Assembly (NCBI GenBank): GCA_012295275.1
Contig: CM022675.1
Span: 3,378,291-3,442,290, forward strand
Direction: 5' to 3'
Origin: Chrysomallon squamiferum
Taxonomy: Eukaryota > Mollusca > Gastropoda > Neomphalida > Peltospiridae
DNA: 64,000 nucleotides
Shown: piece after piece, positions 39,744-60,840 of the stretch
Layout of the letters: each line of letters opens with the position of its first letter
Numbering within the stretch: the stretch's first letter is position 1
Position numbers and translations under genes: made by a program
Notes under the pieces: generated by a model
The model's input: only the letters and a program-made list of their open reading frames with translations
Databases searched by the model: none
Told to the model about the DNA's origin: nothing

Positions 39744-40064
39744 TTTAATAATAATTTTAATTATAATAACAATAAAACTAAATGATTTATTAATCCGTTT
39801 CTATTGTTGTTGGGTTTTTTTTTGGGGGGGAGTGAGGGGGTGTTTTTGTCTACATAGCTGATTTTTATTTGATAATTAATGTAATTATTTAATTTATAAT
39901 TATCTATTTGTAATAATAACACACACATATTCACACCTCTTCTCACTGACATTTATTTACATGTCTATTTCTGTGTATATGTGTATGGGTACATACACAC
40001 GTACATCTGTCTTATCTATCTGCGTATCTGTCTATATAATTGCATAAATATACACATATTTACC
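38442..40064. other. Intergenic region upstream of SELENOO
   Basis: Contains the SELENOO promoter (unmarked; 5' UTR exons could exist), poly-T at 38569-38593, (TTG)n at 39378-39400, (ATTC)n at 39450-39480, and (TAA)n at 39715-39742. No recognisable coding exon. Confidence 0.5.
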
Positions 40065-40661
40065 TATGGCAGCTAATAGCTGATAAATATTTTGCTGAGT
40101 AATTAACTGCGAATTACTAATTATTCACAAAGATACATAAATCACTATACGTCAAAGTTAAAATTTTCACCAGAAACATGAAGTGCAAAAACGATCTACT
40201 CTCCCTGTGAGACGTATTTTACTAATTCCAGTTCCAACCAGTCATTAGACTGCTCTGATTCTTAGTGGTTCGTTAATTGTATTAACTTTCTGTTTAACAA
40301 TATTGTTATTGTGTTATAAAAAGGTATAAATTCACAACATAAATTAGTTACAAATCAATCAGAGATATACTGGCTACGTTTTATATTTTTAAATGATTGT
40401 ATTAACTTGGCTCATGTTTATATGAGAATGTGAGCAAATTTGACATAAACAAGAATGATTTTGTACGAGTTATATACCAGCTCTATCTACATGCAGGATA
40501 ATAATAAGATTTATTTAATTTTTGTTTTTGTGTTTTTATTTTCATTTTTAAATAATATAAATTTTCTAGGGAGATTTTGATAATCAGACTTCTACCTTTG
40601 TTAATAAAGAGAACAAATTTAAGTGTATATTATAAAAAACGAAAAAAAAAAAATATATATA

Positions 40662-40696
<35 letters not shown>

Positions 40697-40807
40697 GAAA
40701 GAATAAAGTATAATAATAATAAATTGTATTTGACCTTTCACATCATTATCTAGTTAGTTAATGTAATTGTCTTAAGTTCTTATCTACGAAACATTTACAA
40801 CTTAGAT

Positions 40808-40813
40808 TTTATT
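40808..40813 (-). terminator. Possible polyadenylation signal of receptor copy A
   Basis: AATAAA on the minus strand 24 bases beyond the stop codon. In copy B the matching position is displaced 1.4 kb and reads AAGAAA, so the two copies cannot share the same 3' end signal. Confidence 0.35.
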
Positions 40814-41817
40814 GTTAAGAATGTTGTGGGAACATAATCAGCCCCTCATGGAATCAAGATGGCTGTAATCATCACTGGTGTAGTCAGCATTTCTCAGATC
40901 CATGTCAGCGATGTTGTAGTCATCTTCAGTCACAGCAGCGATGTGGTTGTACGTCTCATCATGAGAAGATGTTGACTTTGGTGTTGTTGTATCGTAATCA
41001 CCTTCCAAAACGTCTCTGATGTGGTTGTATGTTTTGTCATGAGCAGACATGGACTTTGGTTTTGATTCAGTTGTATCATAATCACCTTCAACGCTGCTCT
41101 CTGTGTAGTTGTAATTGTTAGTCTGATTGTCAACGATGTGTGGCCCAGATGTTTTGTTCTTCTTCATCTTCTTGTTTATTTGACTATAGACATCAGAACT
41201 TGATTTAACTTGATTGCTTTCATTTAGGACATTATAGTCATCATCGATGTTGTTGTTGTAGCTGTGGTTTATCTGAACATTTCCTGCATTCAGATCAGAT
41301 GCAAGTTCGTAGTCACTGGAGTTAGGCTTGGTTGCCATGGTAACATCTGTTAGAGTTTCAAACTCGTAATGTGAATGAGTGTCTGGTTTGATCTCATCGT
41401 AATCTGACAAATTTTGCTGATTCACAGATCTGATTCGTTGAGTCATGCTGCTTTCTTGTCTAGTCTCGAAACAAAATTTATGTGATCTGAAGTAAAAAAA
41501 AACAAAGAAACTAAACAAACTAACAAGACAAAATAATTCATTAAATAAATAAATACCGAAATAAATAAACAAACAAATAAACAAACATAACAAACAGTCA
41601 AACAAACAAATAAGCAAACTGTATTTCATGTACAAACATTCACAACTGAATAAAAAAACGAGAAATTGTTTGATCAGCTTCAGAAGTACAAAACAAAAAG
41701 GCTTTTGTGTTTACCTTTTCATCCAAACTGTCACAAAAACAGCTCCAACTATGATTACAAATAGAGTTATAGAAACACCCACAACAACACCTACACAAAT
41801 AAATACATAAACTACAA

Positions 41818-41859
41818 TTATAATATAATATAATATAATATAATATAATATAATATAAA
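41818..41859. repeat. (TATAA)n pentanucleotide tract
   Basis: About eight perfect units, in the intron just upstream of the transmembrane exon of receptor copy A. Confidence 0.9.
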
Positions 41860-43318
41860 TTAATAAATTTGCTGACAGAATTTCAATAACTATACATCAT
41901 TTATTGACCATTTTGTTATTAACAATGTAATTATATTAATTTAGTTTTGGTTAAGGTTTGTATTACATAGCTATATTTTACAGCAAGGATTTTAAAATTT
42001 TGCATGATATTTCGTTCTTTTTATTTTCTTTACGGAGATAAATATTTTTTTTTTTCTTAATACATTTTTATGCAGATTATGCATTAAAATAAACAAATGA
42101 ATTTTAAAAATTAAAATATGTGTAGTCACTTTTTAAATTTTTACCTGTTTGATCTTTTCTATCTTCATTAAGAATCTGAGATTTTGTAACATCAGCACCT
42201 ACAACAACAACAACAACAGCAATAACAACAATAATAATAATAACAATAATGATAGCAACAATTTTAACAAAAACAATTACAATAACATTAATAATAACAT
42301 TAAAAAGAACAACAGAATTACAACAACAATAATAACAGTAATAATAATAAGACTAACAATAACTCAAAAAAACAAAAGAAGATTTAATAGTAGTAGTAGT
42401 AGTAGTAGTAATGATAATTATAATGATGATGATGATGGCAGTAATGATAATAATAGTGATGTTGATAATAATATTAATGATGATAGTGATAAAAAATAAT
42501 AATGATAATAACAACAATAACAATAGGAACACTACTATTAATATAATAAAAACAATAAAAATAATAGTACTGTAACAACAACAGCAGCAACAACAACTAC
42601 TACTAGTAGAAATACAAGATCTATAGTTATAAAATATCTTCAACAGTTCTGCTATTATTAATTTCAATACAATAATAAATAATAACTAATATTTTATTAT
42701 TTTGTTACAATTCTGTTACCACCAAATTTGTATATATGTTATTTTAAAAATATTGTTGTATTTCATTTAGTTTTCTGTTTGTTAGGTTTGAAAAGTTATT
42801 TATTTGTGTGTTTGTGAAATTAAACTAACAATGGTTTAATCGTAAATATTAATTATGAATGTAAAGAAATTATTAATTAAGTAGTTACGAAGGCAAACAA
42901 TTATTTTACTTGGTGCGTAAGTGAACGGAGTTGTCTCCCATCCAGAGTTTTCCGATGCAGACGACTCGAAAACATTTTTATTTTCTTTCGAAGTTGTTAT
43001 TTCAGATGAACCTGGAGCTAACAAATTTGAACGAGATATAAGTTAAATGTTTTAACAACGTATTGAGAAATATGACGTACATTTTCTGAACAGATATTGA
43101 TCTGAATATAATCAAAAGCAGATTTCTTAGTTTATCTTTTAGCTCTATTAAGATTGAAAAAAATGTCTGACCTGGAAACATTTTTAGTCGCCACTCGAAT
43201 TTACCTTATTATCATCAGAATATTTTATTATTACAATTAAAATATTTCGAACATAATCAATCCAGCATTCTATGATTGATTTACAATCGTAAAACCCCCC
43301 AGAAAAAACAACAAAACA

Positions 43319-43429
<111 letters not shown>

Positions 43430-46377
43430 CGGTTTGTCCATTGATCCATCCATTTTTCTATCTGTGTACATTTCCTAATACAAAATAATCGAAATATTAA
43501 AAATACATTGTTATTAATACCTGGAATTGTTTTATTTGTTTCACTTCTTGGAATGTTAGGTGTTCGAAAATTTGAAACTGTAATATATAAAATATATAAA
43601 CATATTTTTAAAAAGTAATTTTATCGACAAAATTTAAATTACTGTCAACTTAAATTTGCTATCACACAGACCATGCCGTCATAATAAAAACAATAAAATT
43701 ATAAAAACAACAGCAGCAGCTACAACTACTATTACTACTACTGAAAAATACAACATAAACAACTTCTACAGTTTTATTATTAATTTCAATATAATAATAA
43801 ATAATATCTGTTTTATTATTTTGTTAGGATTCTGTTACTACCAAATATGTATATACGTTACTTTAAAAGTATTCCGGTATTTCATTTAATTTTCTTTTTG
43901 TTAGATTTCAAAAATTATTTATTTGTGTGTTTGTGAAATTACAATGGTTAAATCATAAATATCACTTATAAATTTAAAGAAATTAACAAGTATTTTTTTA
44001 AATAAAATGATTATTTTATTTGATACGGAAGCGAACGGAGTTGTTTCCCTTCCAGATTTTTCCGATGCAGATGACTCGAAAACATTTTTGTCTTCTCTTG
44101 AAGTTGTTATTTCAGACGAACTTGGAACTAACAAATTTGAATGAGATAAAGTCGAATGTTTTTACAAAGTATTAAGAAATATGAATACATTTTCTGAACA
44201 GATCTTGATCTGAATATAATGAAAAATAGATTTCTTAAGTCATATAAGTTCTGCGTTTTTCCGTGTGTGGAGGTGGGGGCGGGAAACAACTACTTGTTTT
44301 AGAAATGTTTTAAGTCATCACTTCAGTATGCCATTTTATCATCAGAATATTTTATTGTTTCAGTACCAGTCGAAAAGAATGAAAGAAACAGACTATAAAT
44401 GCTTTACAAATCGTAACAAAAAAAGAAAAAAAGACAACAACAAAAAATATATATATTTCTCAGTAATCTGTAACTATATATATGTATATCTATCCATCTG
44501 TCTGTATATGTGTCTCTGTCTGTCCATCGATATTCTTATACATTTCTTAATAAAGAATTATCCAAAGACTAAAAATACATTAGTATTAATACCTGGACTT
44601 GGAAGGTTAGATGTTCCAAAATTCGAATCTGTAATATATAAAGTATTTAACCACATTGTTAGAAATAATTTTCTTGACAATATTTAAATAAATTTCAACA
44701 TAAGTTTACTATCACACGTTAACGACTGCCATTATTTGTATAACTATTAGACCTAACCTTCCTCGGTGCACAATGGGTTTTTGAATGGTTCATCCAGTGC
44801 TTCATAAATTATTTAGTATAAATGTGAATAACCTTCTTTTGTAAGAAGGAGCCGATAAAAGATCCATAGGCTCTCGAAGCAAACTGTTGCTGAATACCTT
44901 TGAAGGTTGATTATCAAAATCATTCATTTATTTTTGATTCTGCAGAAAATTAAGTAATATAATATAATATAATATAAAGTTTAGTATCCTATAGATGATG
45001 ATGAAAAATGAATTGGTTCAGATAAACAAAAGAGGATTACTGGCTCAGATTTTCAAAGAGTCAGTGGTATTAAATAAATAAATAGGACTTACTATTAATA
45101 CAAATGGCAGAGTGCTGGGTACTGCAGTTACTGATTAAAAATGAAATTTTCCCACTTGAGAATTTTTCTAACAACACGCAGCCGTTTTGTGTAATGTTTA
45201 TGTTCCTCGTTTTTTTATCTTCTAAAATTGAAATTATATAATCAGAAGCAGTCCCTTTTATCCCCTAATGAATAAATTACCTAACTTTAATTTTTTTTAA
45301 AAGAAAATAAAGAAATAAAATTAATTAAGAAACTTCTACCATCAAATAAGAAAAATAAGAAGAAGAAGAAGAAGAGAAAGGTGAAAATCTAACAAACATA
45401 ATCTAGCAAAAGTAATATGTCTGTTAGTCTTAATATGAACAAGTAACTCACTGAAATGACCGTCAATCCAGAATATTTGTTTGTCACGTTTTAATCCAAT
45501 CCAGTTCTGTATTCCTTGAATCCACAATTTTTGCCTAATCGTTTCAGCGTTATTTGTGTTTGGTTTTGCTAAAACGCAGCTTGAATTAGATGAAAACCAA
45601 CTGTGAGTCATGTGATGATTGTAACATGAGTTATTAGAAAACTGTCCTGGACCTGAGGAAAAAAATACAACAAAATAATAATAATAATAATAATAATGAA
45701 TGAATGAATGAATGAATGAATAAAATAAAATAAATGAAATATGAAAGAAAAAACAATAAGAGTGATAAATAAAATGTAAGAAATATCCAGTCAATGAAAA
45801 CCAAACATTTTTCATCATCTGTCGCTGTTAAAAGTAAACACACATTCTGTGTTAGTGTGTTTATGTCTGTTCATGTGTGTGCAGTTATGTTTATGTTTTT
45901 GTGTATTTCTTGTAAATTATGTTTCTGTCATACAAGGGGACAAAGAATGAAAACCTAGATCAGAAATAAACATTTTATACATTAACTGTTATTCTCAATA
46001 AAATTACTGAACTGTAACTGTTAATTATGAAATAATTTATCAAAAGAATGAGTCTCTTTGTTTGCGTATATACACATATGTACTTGTGAGTAACCTGTGT
46101 ATACAAATTATTTACTCACAGTTACAAATGAATCCTTTTTTTTGTATTACAGTTTTTATCCGCTTTCAATATTAAAATGCGAAGGTCAGTCTCAGCATAA
46201 CCACACAAACCATGAATACCCAGACCTCTTTTAAAATCTGTAAATATTAACTTTGGTAGCTAGAGGAACACACCATACACAATTATTGTCGTAAAACTTG
46301 TTATAGAAAATCTTTAATACATACACGTATACATATACTGATACAAATAAGAATATCAATGCGAGAGAACACAAAAT

Positions 46378-46397
46378 CTCTCTCTCTCTCTCCCTCC

Positions 46398-46492
<95 letters not shown>
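46378..46492. repeat. (GA)n tract upstream of exon 5 of receptor copy A
   Basis: Slightly impure CT (GA on the gene strand). Copy C has a (GA)n tract at 63631-63685 in the same intron and at similar distance from exon 5; copy B does not. Confidence 0.95.
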
Positions 46493-46493
<1 letters not shown>

Positions 46494-47422
46494 GTCTATC
46501 TGTCTCGCACATTCACTTTCTAAATCTTTAATCTCTCTCACCCACACATACTTTACTATCAATATATTTAAAAAGAACAGAGTAGACATCGACCAAATCG
46601 ATATAACATGGCAAAAATATATCAGATATAAACTGAGCTATGTAAAAAACATTTTACCTGTTTGATTTTTTCTGAGAACAAATTTGAGTGGAATCTGAAG
46701 CCATCTTGTTGAGTTAAAACAGCAACATTTCTCTCCCTGTAATATTAAAAACAAGATGTTAAAATAATTGTTTACCTCTTTCACATAAACTGAATCTGTT
46801 TCCCATTCCTAACAGGGTAAATATTTACAGATAATTATATAACTATGTTCATGTAAAAAATATTTAAAAGTGTCTGTGTATATCTGCACCTGTACATGTA
46901 TATGCGGCTGTGTTTGGATGGATGTCTGCATGCATATGTACATATGTATGTGTTTAGGTAGGTACATATATTTGTATGTACATGTCTCTGTCTCTTTGCA
47001 TATAGAAATATTTATTTAATCTATTGTTACCAACCTGCAATCCAACATAAACTATTACACCTGCAGTAGTTTTGTTTTGTTGACATTCATAGTAACATCG
47101 GCTTGCTTGGTTGTCATATTTGATTTGATAAAACTTTAAAGATTTCAATTCGTTCACTTCTCCAATGTAATCAAACAGTTGTAATCAATCAGCTACAAAA
47201 CAAACTCGATTTGTTTAATATAATCAATTTTACAATGTAATCAATAATTTTGTATATAAAATGAAGTCAGACACATACACACACCGAACACAAATATGAG
47301 CTAGGACATATACACAGATACATAATTACACGTATTTAATTCTGATGTCTGCTTTGTTAGTTGGACTTTCAATAACTATAATAATAACAAAAAACAAAAC
47401 AAAACAAAAAAGAAACTACAGG

Positions 47423-47476
<54 letters not shown>

Positions 47477-48545
47477 GCAGTCTTTATATAATAAAAGCAA
47501 AGTAAAATTAATTTAAAAAGGAAGAAAGAATAAAAAATCTCCAAACAACTGTAACAAAACAAGAGCAAAGAAAAACATATATATGTATATACACACACAC
47601 ACACAAACACATACACACAGATATGTGTCATAAATACACATATATGTATATACAACACAGACAGCTATATATGTATTTGTTTTAAAAAAGAAGAGTAACT
47701 GTCGTAAATAATTAATTATCTTAATTAGCTGTCAGTGTCAAATAGATATTCTTTTGGTGACGTATTTTACATCACGTGACTAGATACTATCTATCCGTTT
47801 ATAGCAGACCAAACATATCGAATCTCATTTTTAATAAAACGGGTTGTTTAATGTTTTATTTTCTTATTGCGTATGTAACGACAGTAAATGCACATTATTA
47901 AACAATATTAACAAGTACATTTATATAGATATTTTCATAATAAATATACCAATAAACTTGTTTATATTAAGCTGTAATATCAATTTAATACAATTTTATT
48001 TTACAGTAGTCACAACTGTTAGTCTGCTTATTCCTTTAAGTCTTATGATCGTAACTGCTCAGTAAAACAAAATAATAATTTATATCACCTGTCCACATCC
48101 AGGAACTGTACTGAACTTTAGCACCAATCCAGTAAGATCCTGCTGTGACGTCACTCAGTGATGTAATATCTGACGTACTGTACAGTTGTTCTCCATGTTG
48201 ATGACATGTATAAAACGCTGTATCCCATGTGACGTCATTTAATACATGCACTGTAGCTGTATTTAAAAATTAGTAAAAATTGGCAAAACATTCGTAAGTT
48301 TCATTTAAAAAGGTTATTTTCCATCATCACAAAAATATACATCATAAAAATAGGAAAATAAAAATAAAATTGTTTCACTTGTAATTAATGTATTTTACCT
48401 GATGCTGAAAACCGCTGAAATAAAATCCCGCTAAAAACTGTTAGAAGAAGACGACTTGAACTCCTTAGTTCAGCCATGACACCCTGTTAAACTGTACAAG
48501 GAAATAAAAAATAAGCTATGTTTAACATCGCCCGTTTGTCATTTA

Positions 48546-48604
<59 letters not shown>

Positions 48605-49126
48605 TGATGATAATAATAATAATAATAATAGCAATAATAAATTTTATAAAACTGTAAAACGATATAACAAGTTCAAAAACTAGTAAAACGAGAAACTAGC
48701 TCGTAGATGATTAACAACAAAATATTTTAATCACCGAGGTAGCTAGAACTCGTTCGAAATCTTACATCAGACTTTGTACAGTAAAACACTTTTATCTTTA
48801 AAAAAGCAGGAAGTCACACGAACAGTGTGTGCTGTTCTAGAAAGATAACATACACGTCCACTTCAAATAAACTTGCTACATATAGACTATCTACCTGTTT
48901 GCTTTGAGTTCATTTTTAAGATGACGATGAAGATGGCGATGATGATGACGGTCATTACGATAATTCTGCTGTTATTATGAAGATGAAAACGACGATAATG
49001 CCGACTATAATTATGATAATGTTTTATGTTAAGATAACGACGATCATGCTGTGATTTTGATAATGAGAATTATGGAATGGGTGGTTGAAATTATTTAAAT
49101 ATTTAACAGAAACTTTTTATTTAATA

Positions 49127-49430
49127 TAATTATTGTACAATGTTTTCTGCCTAGAAACTAATTAACACACACACACGCACACTTACATACACACACACAC
49201 ACATACATTCACAGACACATATACATACATATAAACACATATAAATGCATATACATATAATTATTGCACAATGTTTTCTGCCTAGAAACTAATTAACACA
49301 CACACACACATACACACACACATACATTCACAGACACATATACATACATATAAACACATATAAATGCATATACATATAATTATTGCACAATGTTTTCTGC
49401 CTAGAAACTAATTAACACACACACTGTGTT
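49127..49430. repeat. Tandem array of a 120-130-bp unit
   Basis: TGTTTTCTGCCTAGAAACTA occurs at 49141, 49272 and 49391, separated by (CA)n, CATTCACAGACACATATACA and ATAAATGCATATACATA. The mirrored position in the other arm (about 50985-51015) has one copy only, so the array expanded after the duplication. Confidence 0.9.
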
Positions 49431-49690
49431 AGCAGCAGTAGCAGTGGCAGTTTGGAATTGACTGCGCAAATGCGTTTTCATGACGTAGCGGTCTTGACCA
49501 TGCGTTGTAATACGCGGACGTCCAAAACGAGGCGAAGTCGTAGGTGCTTCCTGTCGGTCGAAATCAGAGATGTCGTAGCGCTGGATCAAAACTCGCAAAA
49601 TGCCTTGAAACGACTTCTCTCGACATGACAGCATCAACCATGCCAATCTCCCGTTCGCGTAAATTATTGGGAATCCTTAGCATACTGAAA
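49430..49690 (-). mobile_element. Tc1-like transposase fragment (N-terminal HTH part)
   Basis: Two overlapping minus-strand frames resemble the paired helix-turn-helix start of Tc1-family transposases: LREREIGMVDAVMSREVVSR then HFASFDPALRHL in one frame, and DRQEAPTTSPRFGRPRITT followed by HGQDRYVMKTHLRSQFQTAT in the next. The GRPR AT-hook-like linker and the QDRYI...LR..FQTA block are family hallmarks. The frameshift and the absence of any DDE catalytic part make it a dead fragment. It is absent from the mirrored position, so it arrived after the inverted duplication or was lost on the other side. CG content is higher than in its surroundings. Confidence 0.75.
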
Positions 49691-49754
49691 ATGCTACAAT
49701 GCCAAAAACATAACGTTATTTTATTTTTCTTTTTTCTTTATTTTTTTTTTTTTT

Positions 49755-50345
49755 TACCGTTTTCGTTCACTTTACAACAATGTCAATAAGACAAGTAAAG
49801 TAAACTGGCCGAATACTACACGGGACATGTGGAACAATTAATGCACGTGCAAACTGAGTTTCACGTTGTCGACGATTAACAGTGCAAAAATAATTGACAA
49901 AATTCATGAATCCTGATAATACAGCTCACGGCTAATACTACCTACATAACTTCATTACACAATACATTCTTTAACACAACAAATACTATATGTATACATC
50001 GGAAGTTTCTTTAATTTTTTTCATGATATATATACGTGTTCATCATTTTGTATGTATGTTTAGATAAACACACATACACGTGTGTTTATATAGATGCACA
50101 TATCTACCCAGATGCATGTACACATAGGAAGACACTAACAATTATTCAGTCACTGAGGTCTGCTTTTCTCTGTTTCTTTTTCTTTTTGTTTTTTTATTAT
50201 TTCTTGAGATCACCTTTTTCTTAATCGTCAATAACGTGAAACTCAGTTTGCACGTGCATTAATTGTTCGACATGTCCCGTGTAGTATTTGGTCAGTTTGT
50301 TTACTTGTTTTACTGACATTGTTGTCAAGAGAACGAAAACGGTAA
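49755..50345. repeat. Centre of the palindrome
   Basis: Arms 49755-49879 and 50221-50345 are inverted copies containing ACGGGACATGT, CAATTAATGCACGTGCAAAC and TGAGTTTCACGTT. Between them is 341 bp of unique DNA (49880-50220). This close pairing marks the junction at which the two receptor genes were placed head to head. Confidence 0.9.
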
Positions 50346-51557
50346 AAAAAAAAAAATTGTAAAAATAAAAAAAAAAAAAAATAGTAAAAATAAAATAACG
50401 TTTTTTCTTTCAAGGTCTGAAAAGTCTGATGTGAGATTTCAAACGACAAATAACTACCTCGGAATAACTGTTATATAGTATGTCCTTGTGTTTTTCTGTG
50501 TATATATCCATGTAGGTAGATTGTGAATTTACATAAACACGTGTGTGTGTATGTGTGTGTGTTTACATAAAACTAATAAAAAAAGTGAAAAGAAAACGAA
50601 AGCAGTGACGGAATAATTGTTACGCAGTATAAGCCAGTGTGTTTCTGTGTATATATTACAATACATAGATATACACATCTAAGTAAACATACGTATGTGT
50701 GTGTATGTGTATATATATATATATATAAATCTGTGTGTGTTTGTATATATATATATACACACACAGACACACACAGACTCACACACATATATATATATAA
50801 GGATGTGTATATACATACTGAGCGAGGTGTGTATATTTGTGTATGTGTCTATGTATGTGTGATGTGGATATGTGAATGTACGTGCGTATGTGTGTCTGTA
50901 TTTGTGTGTGAATGTATGTACACATGTGTACGTTGTGTTGTATGTATGTATGTATGTATGTGTATATATAGGTGTATTTATTAGTTTCTAGGCAGACAAC
51001 TTTGCACAATAATTTTATTAAACACAAAATCCAGTTTCTGTTAAATATTTAAACATTTCAGCGAGACTTGCATGTATCTCATTATTATCAAAATCACTGA
51101 GTTTTTCATCATCATCATCATGTTAACAAATTATCGTAATTATAACCACCGTCGTCGTCGTCGTCATCTTCATAATAGTAATAGAATTATCGTAGTTGTA
51201 GCCATCATCGTCGCCGACTTCATCTTTAAACACGAACACAAAGTAAACAGGTAGATAGTCTATATTTAGCAAGTTTGTTTAATGCAGACGTGTGAGTTAT
51301 TATCTTTCTAGGACAGCAGACACACTCTGTTCACTTCCTGGTTTGTTGAACATAAAAGTGTTTTAATGTACAAAGTCTAACGTAAGATTTCAAACGAGTT
51401 CTAACTACCTTCGTAATTACGATCATCTATGTATAACTATTTTCGTGTATTACTAGAGTTTTTGAAGATATATTGTTTTACAAAACTGATATTCGTGATA
51501 TTCGTGTTTGTAAAAATAGATCAATGTTTTACTTCCTTGTACAGTTAACAGGGTGTC
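50346..51557. other. Upstream region of receptor copy B
   Basis: Mirrors 48478-49750. Contains (TG)n/(TA)n tracts, a run of CGTCGTCG near 51150, and two copies of a promoter-proximal block with AGATTTCAAACGA and AACTACC: one at about 50410-50460 and one at about 51375-51415; the mirrored copy A block is at 48735-48780. No coding exon other than the signal-peptide exon that follows. Confidence 0.55.
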
Positions 51558-58926
<7,369 letters not shown>

Positions 58927-58945
58927 TTATGTTCCCACAACACGT

Positions 58946-60331
58946 ACTACTCTTTCTTATTATTAACAAGATATGTACCCTCTCATAAACAGGAAAACCA
59001 GTCACTTGGTACTGGCTGGAACAGGAAATATGTTGTGTGTGACCAGCTCTGAATTACACAAATGTAACAAAAGATTACTTTTGTCTTCTACAATCCTTCA
59101 GTTGCGCGCGCAACCACACACGTACACACACACATTAATTATTGTTGGTTTCTCTTTAACTATTAAACCACTCCTTCATTTCTCAAAATATTTTATCATC
59201 AAGGAAGTGAAGACTGTTCAAAACTGGTATTAACAGACAGACAATCATTTTACAGTAATCTGAAATATTAGGAAACATGTCAACATCAGGGGTTGGAACT
59301 GGAATTAGTCAAATAAGTGACAATTTTAGCTGTGAAGAGTAGTTGTATATCTCTGTGAATAATTAGTAGTTTGCATTTGATCAGAAAGCAAAATATTGTT
59401 TAATGATACAAATATTTGTTCTGCTGTTAGGTGCCAAATATAACTGTGTGTATATTTATGTAATGAGATAGACAGATAGATAGATAGATACATAGATAGA
59501 TATAGATAGATAAATAGCTTCACAGATAGATAGATACATAGATAGGAAAGATAATTAGACATAGAAAACAGAGATGTATGGGTCTACATATGTATACAGA
59601 TATACATAGAATATGATATAAATGAATCTGCATGCAGAGATGTGTGCAAATATGTATATATTCAAACGTACATAAATGTATATATTTAGTCTGTATGTAT
59701 GTATGTATCTATGTATGTATGCATGAGTATAAACTACATCTATCTGTATATGTATTTCTGTGAGCATGTGTTTTTGTACAATCAATTTATAATTTAAATT
59801 AATAGATACAAGAGTTATCTGGTTTGCAGTAGAACAGTTTATATTGAAACCTCTCCTGTCTCTCAGTTTTTATCATGAAATACAATTCACAGCAAATTTA
59901 CAGAATTAAAAACAACAAAAAGACATTTCCTTGAAAGAAAAAGTTTTTCTTGGAACCTCAGAATGAAGCTACTGTATTTTGTAGTTTTTTAAAGAAACAA
60001 ATAGATTTAAAATCAACAAAAAAAATCACCTAGATTAATTGGCTAATTGCATAAGAATATTTGATTGGATAGTATATATAATTTATGTACAAAAAAAGAT
60101 CACTTGCAACTGCTTATCCTGTCATAGATTTGTCAGTGACTACAACACTAAATTTAACACAATAATCAACTTACTATACACTACCAATTTCTCTTGTTTT
60201 TAACATTACAACATTAAACATTATTTCATAATAATACAGTAAACTGGACTGACACAGGTTTATACTGCAAAACATTCATCCATGACACAGCTAATATAAA
60301 CCAACAATTTCATTACAGAGTTGTAGCAAGT
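58946..60331. other. 1.4-kb block interrupting the right arm after receptor copy B
   Basis: Homology with the left arm stops just after the stop codon and resumes at 60332. The block contains (59280-59470) a reverse-complement copy of 39990-40260, a segment that in the left arm lies further out than the resumed block. So 3' flank pieces occur in a different order in the two arms. It also holds GATA-type tetranucleotide repeats (59468-59550). No coding exon. Confidence 0.65.
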
Positions 60332-60840
60332 TCATTCTTAACAAGAAAATCTATTTCATAAATTGTTTATAGATAAGAACTTAAGACAAATAAATTATCT
60401 TACTAGATAAGAATGGGAGAAGTCACATACATTTACTTTTTCCTTTGTATTTTTTATTTTATTTTTTATTTTCTATATATTTTTAAATAATGTCTGCACT
60501 GAATTTGTTCTCTTTACTAACAAAGGAAGAGCTATGATTATAAACATCTCCCTAAAAAAAAATAATAAAGTCATATTATTATCCTGCATATAGATAGACC
60601 TGGTATATAACTGTTATAAAATCATTCTTGTTTATATCAAATTTTCCCTCACATTCTCATATAAACATTAGTCAAGATAACAAAATGATTTGAAAATATA
60701 AAACGTAGACAATATATCTCTGCTTTGTACATAAAGTCTCTAATGAATGTATAATTTATATACATTTTATAATATAATTACAATATTATTAAACAGAAAG
60801 ATAATTAACAAAATTAATGAGTGCTTAGAACCAAAGTGGT

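Noticed and set aside
42149-42499. Asn-rich 116-codon frame and the Ile/Ser-rich opposite frame; similar frames at 30563-30976 and 56809-57255
   Set aside because: They come from (AAT)n/(ATT)n tracts. The true coding parts there are only the short exons 42145-42198, 30632-30801 and 57166-57219.
44265-44687. 140-codon plus-strand frame over receptor copy A
   Set aside because: Antisense to a receptor intron and the 36-nt stalk exon; low complexity and no domain.
47180-47192. The in-frame TGA in copy A exon 3 as another selenocysteine
   Set aside because: Copy B has Asn at this position, there is no Cys/Sec homology, and I saw no SECIS after copy A. A nonsense change is simpler.
48546-48636. 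Regular repeats considered as a CRISPR-like array
   Set aside because: Simple trinucleotide repeat without spacers, in an animal genome.
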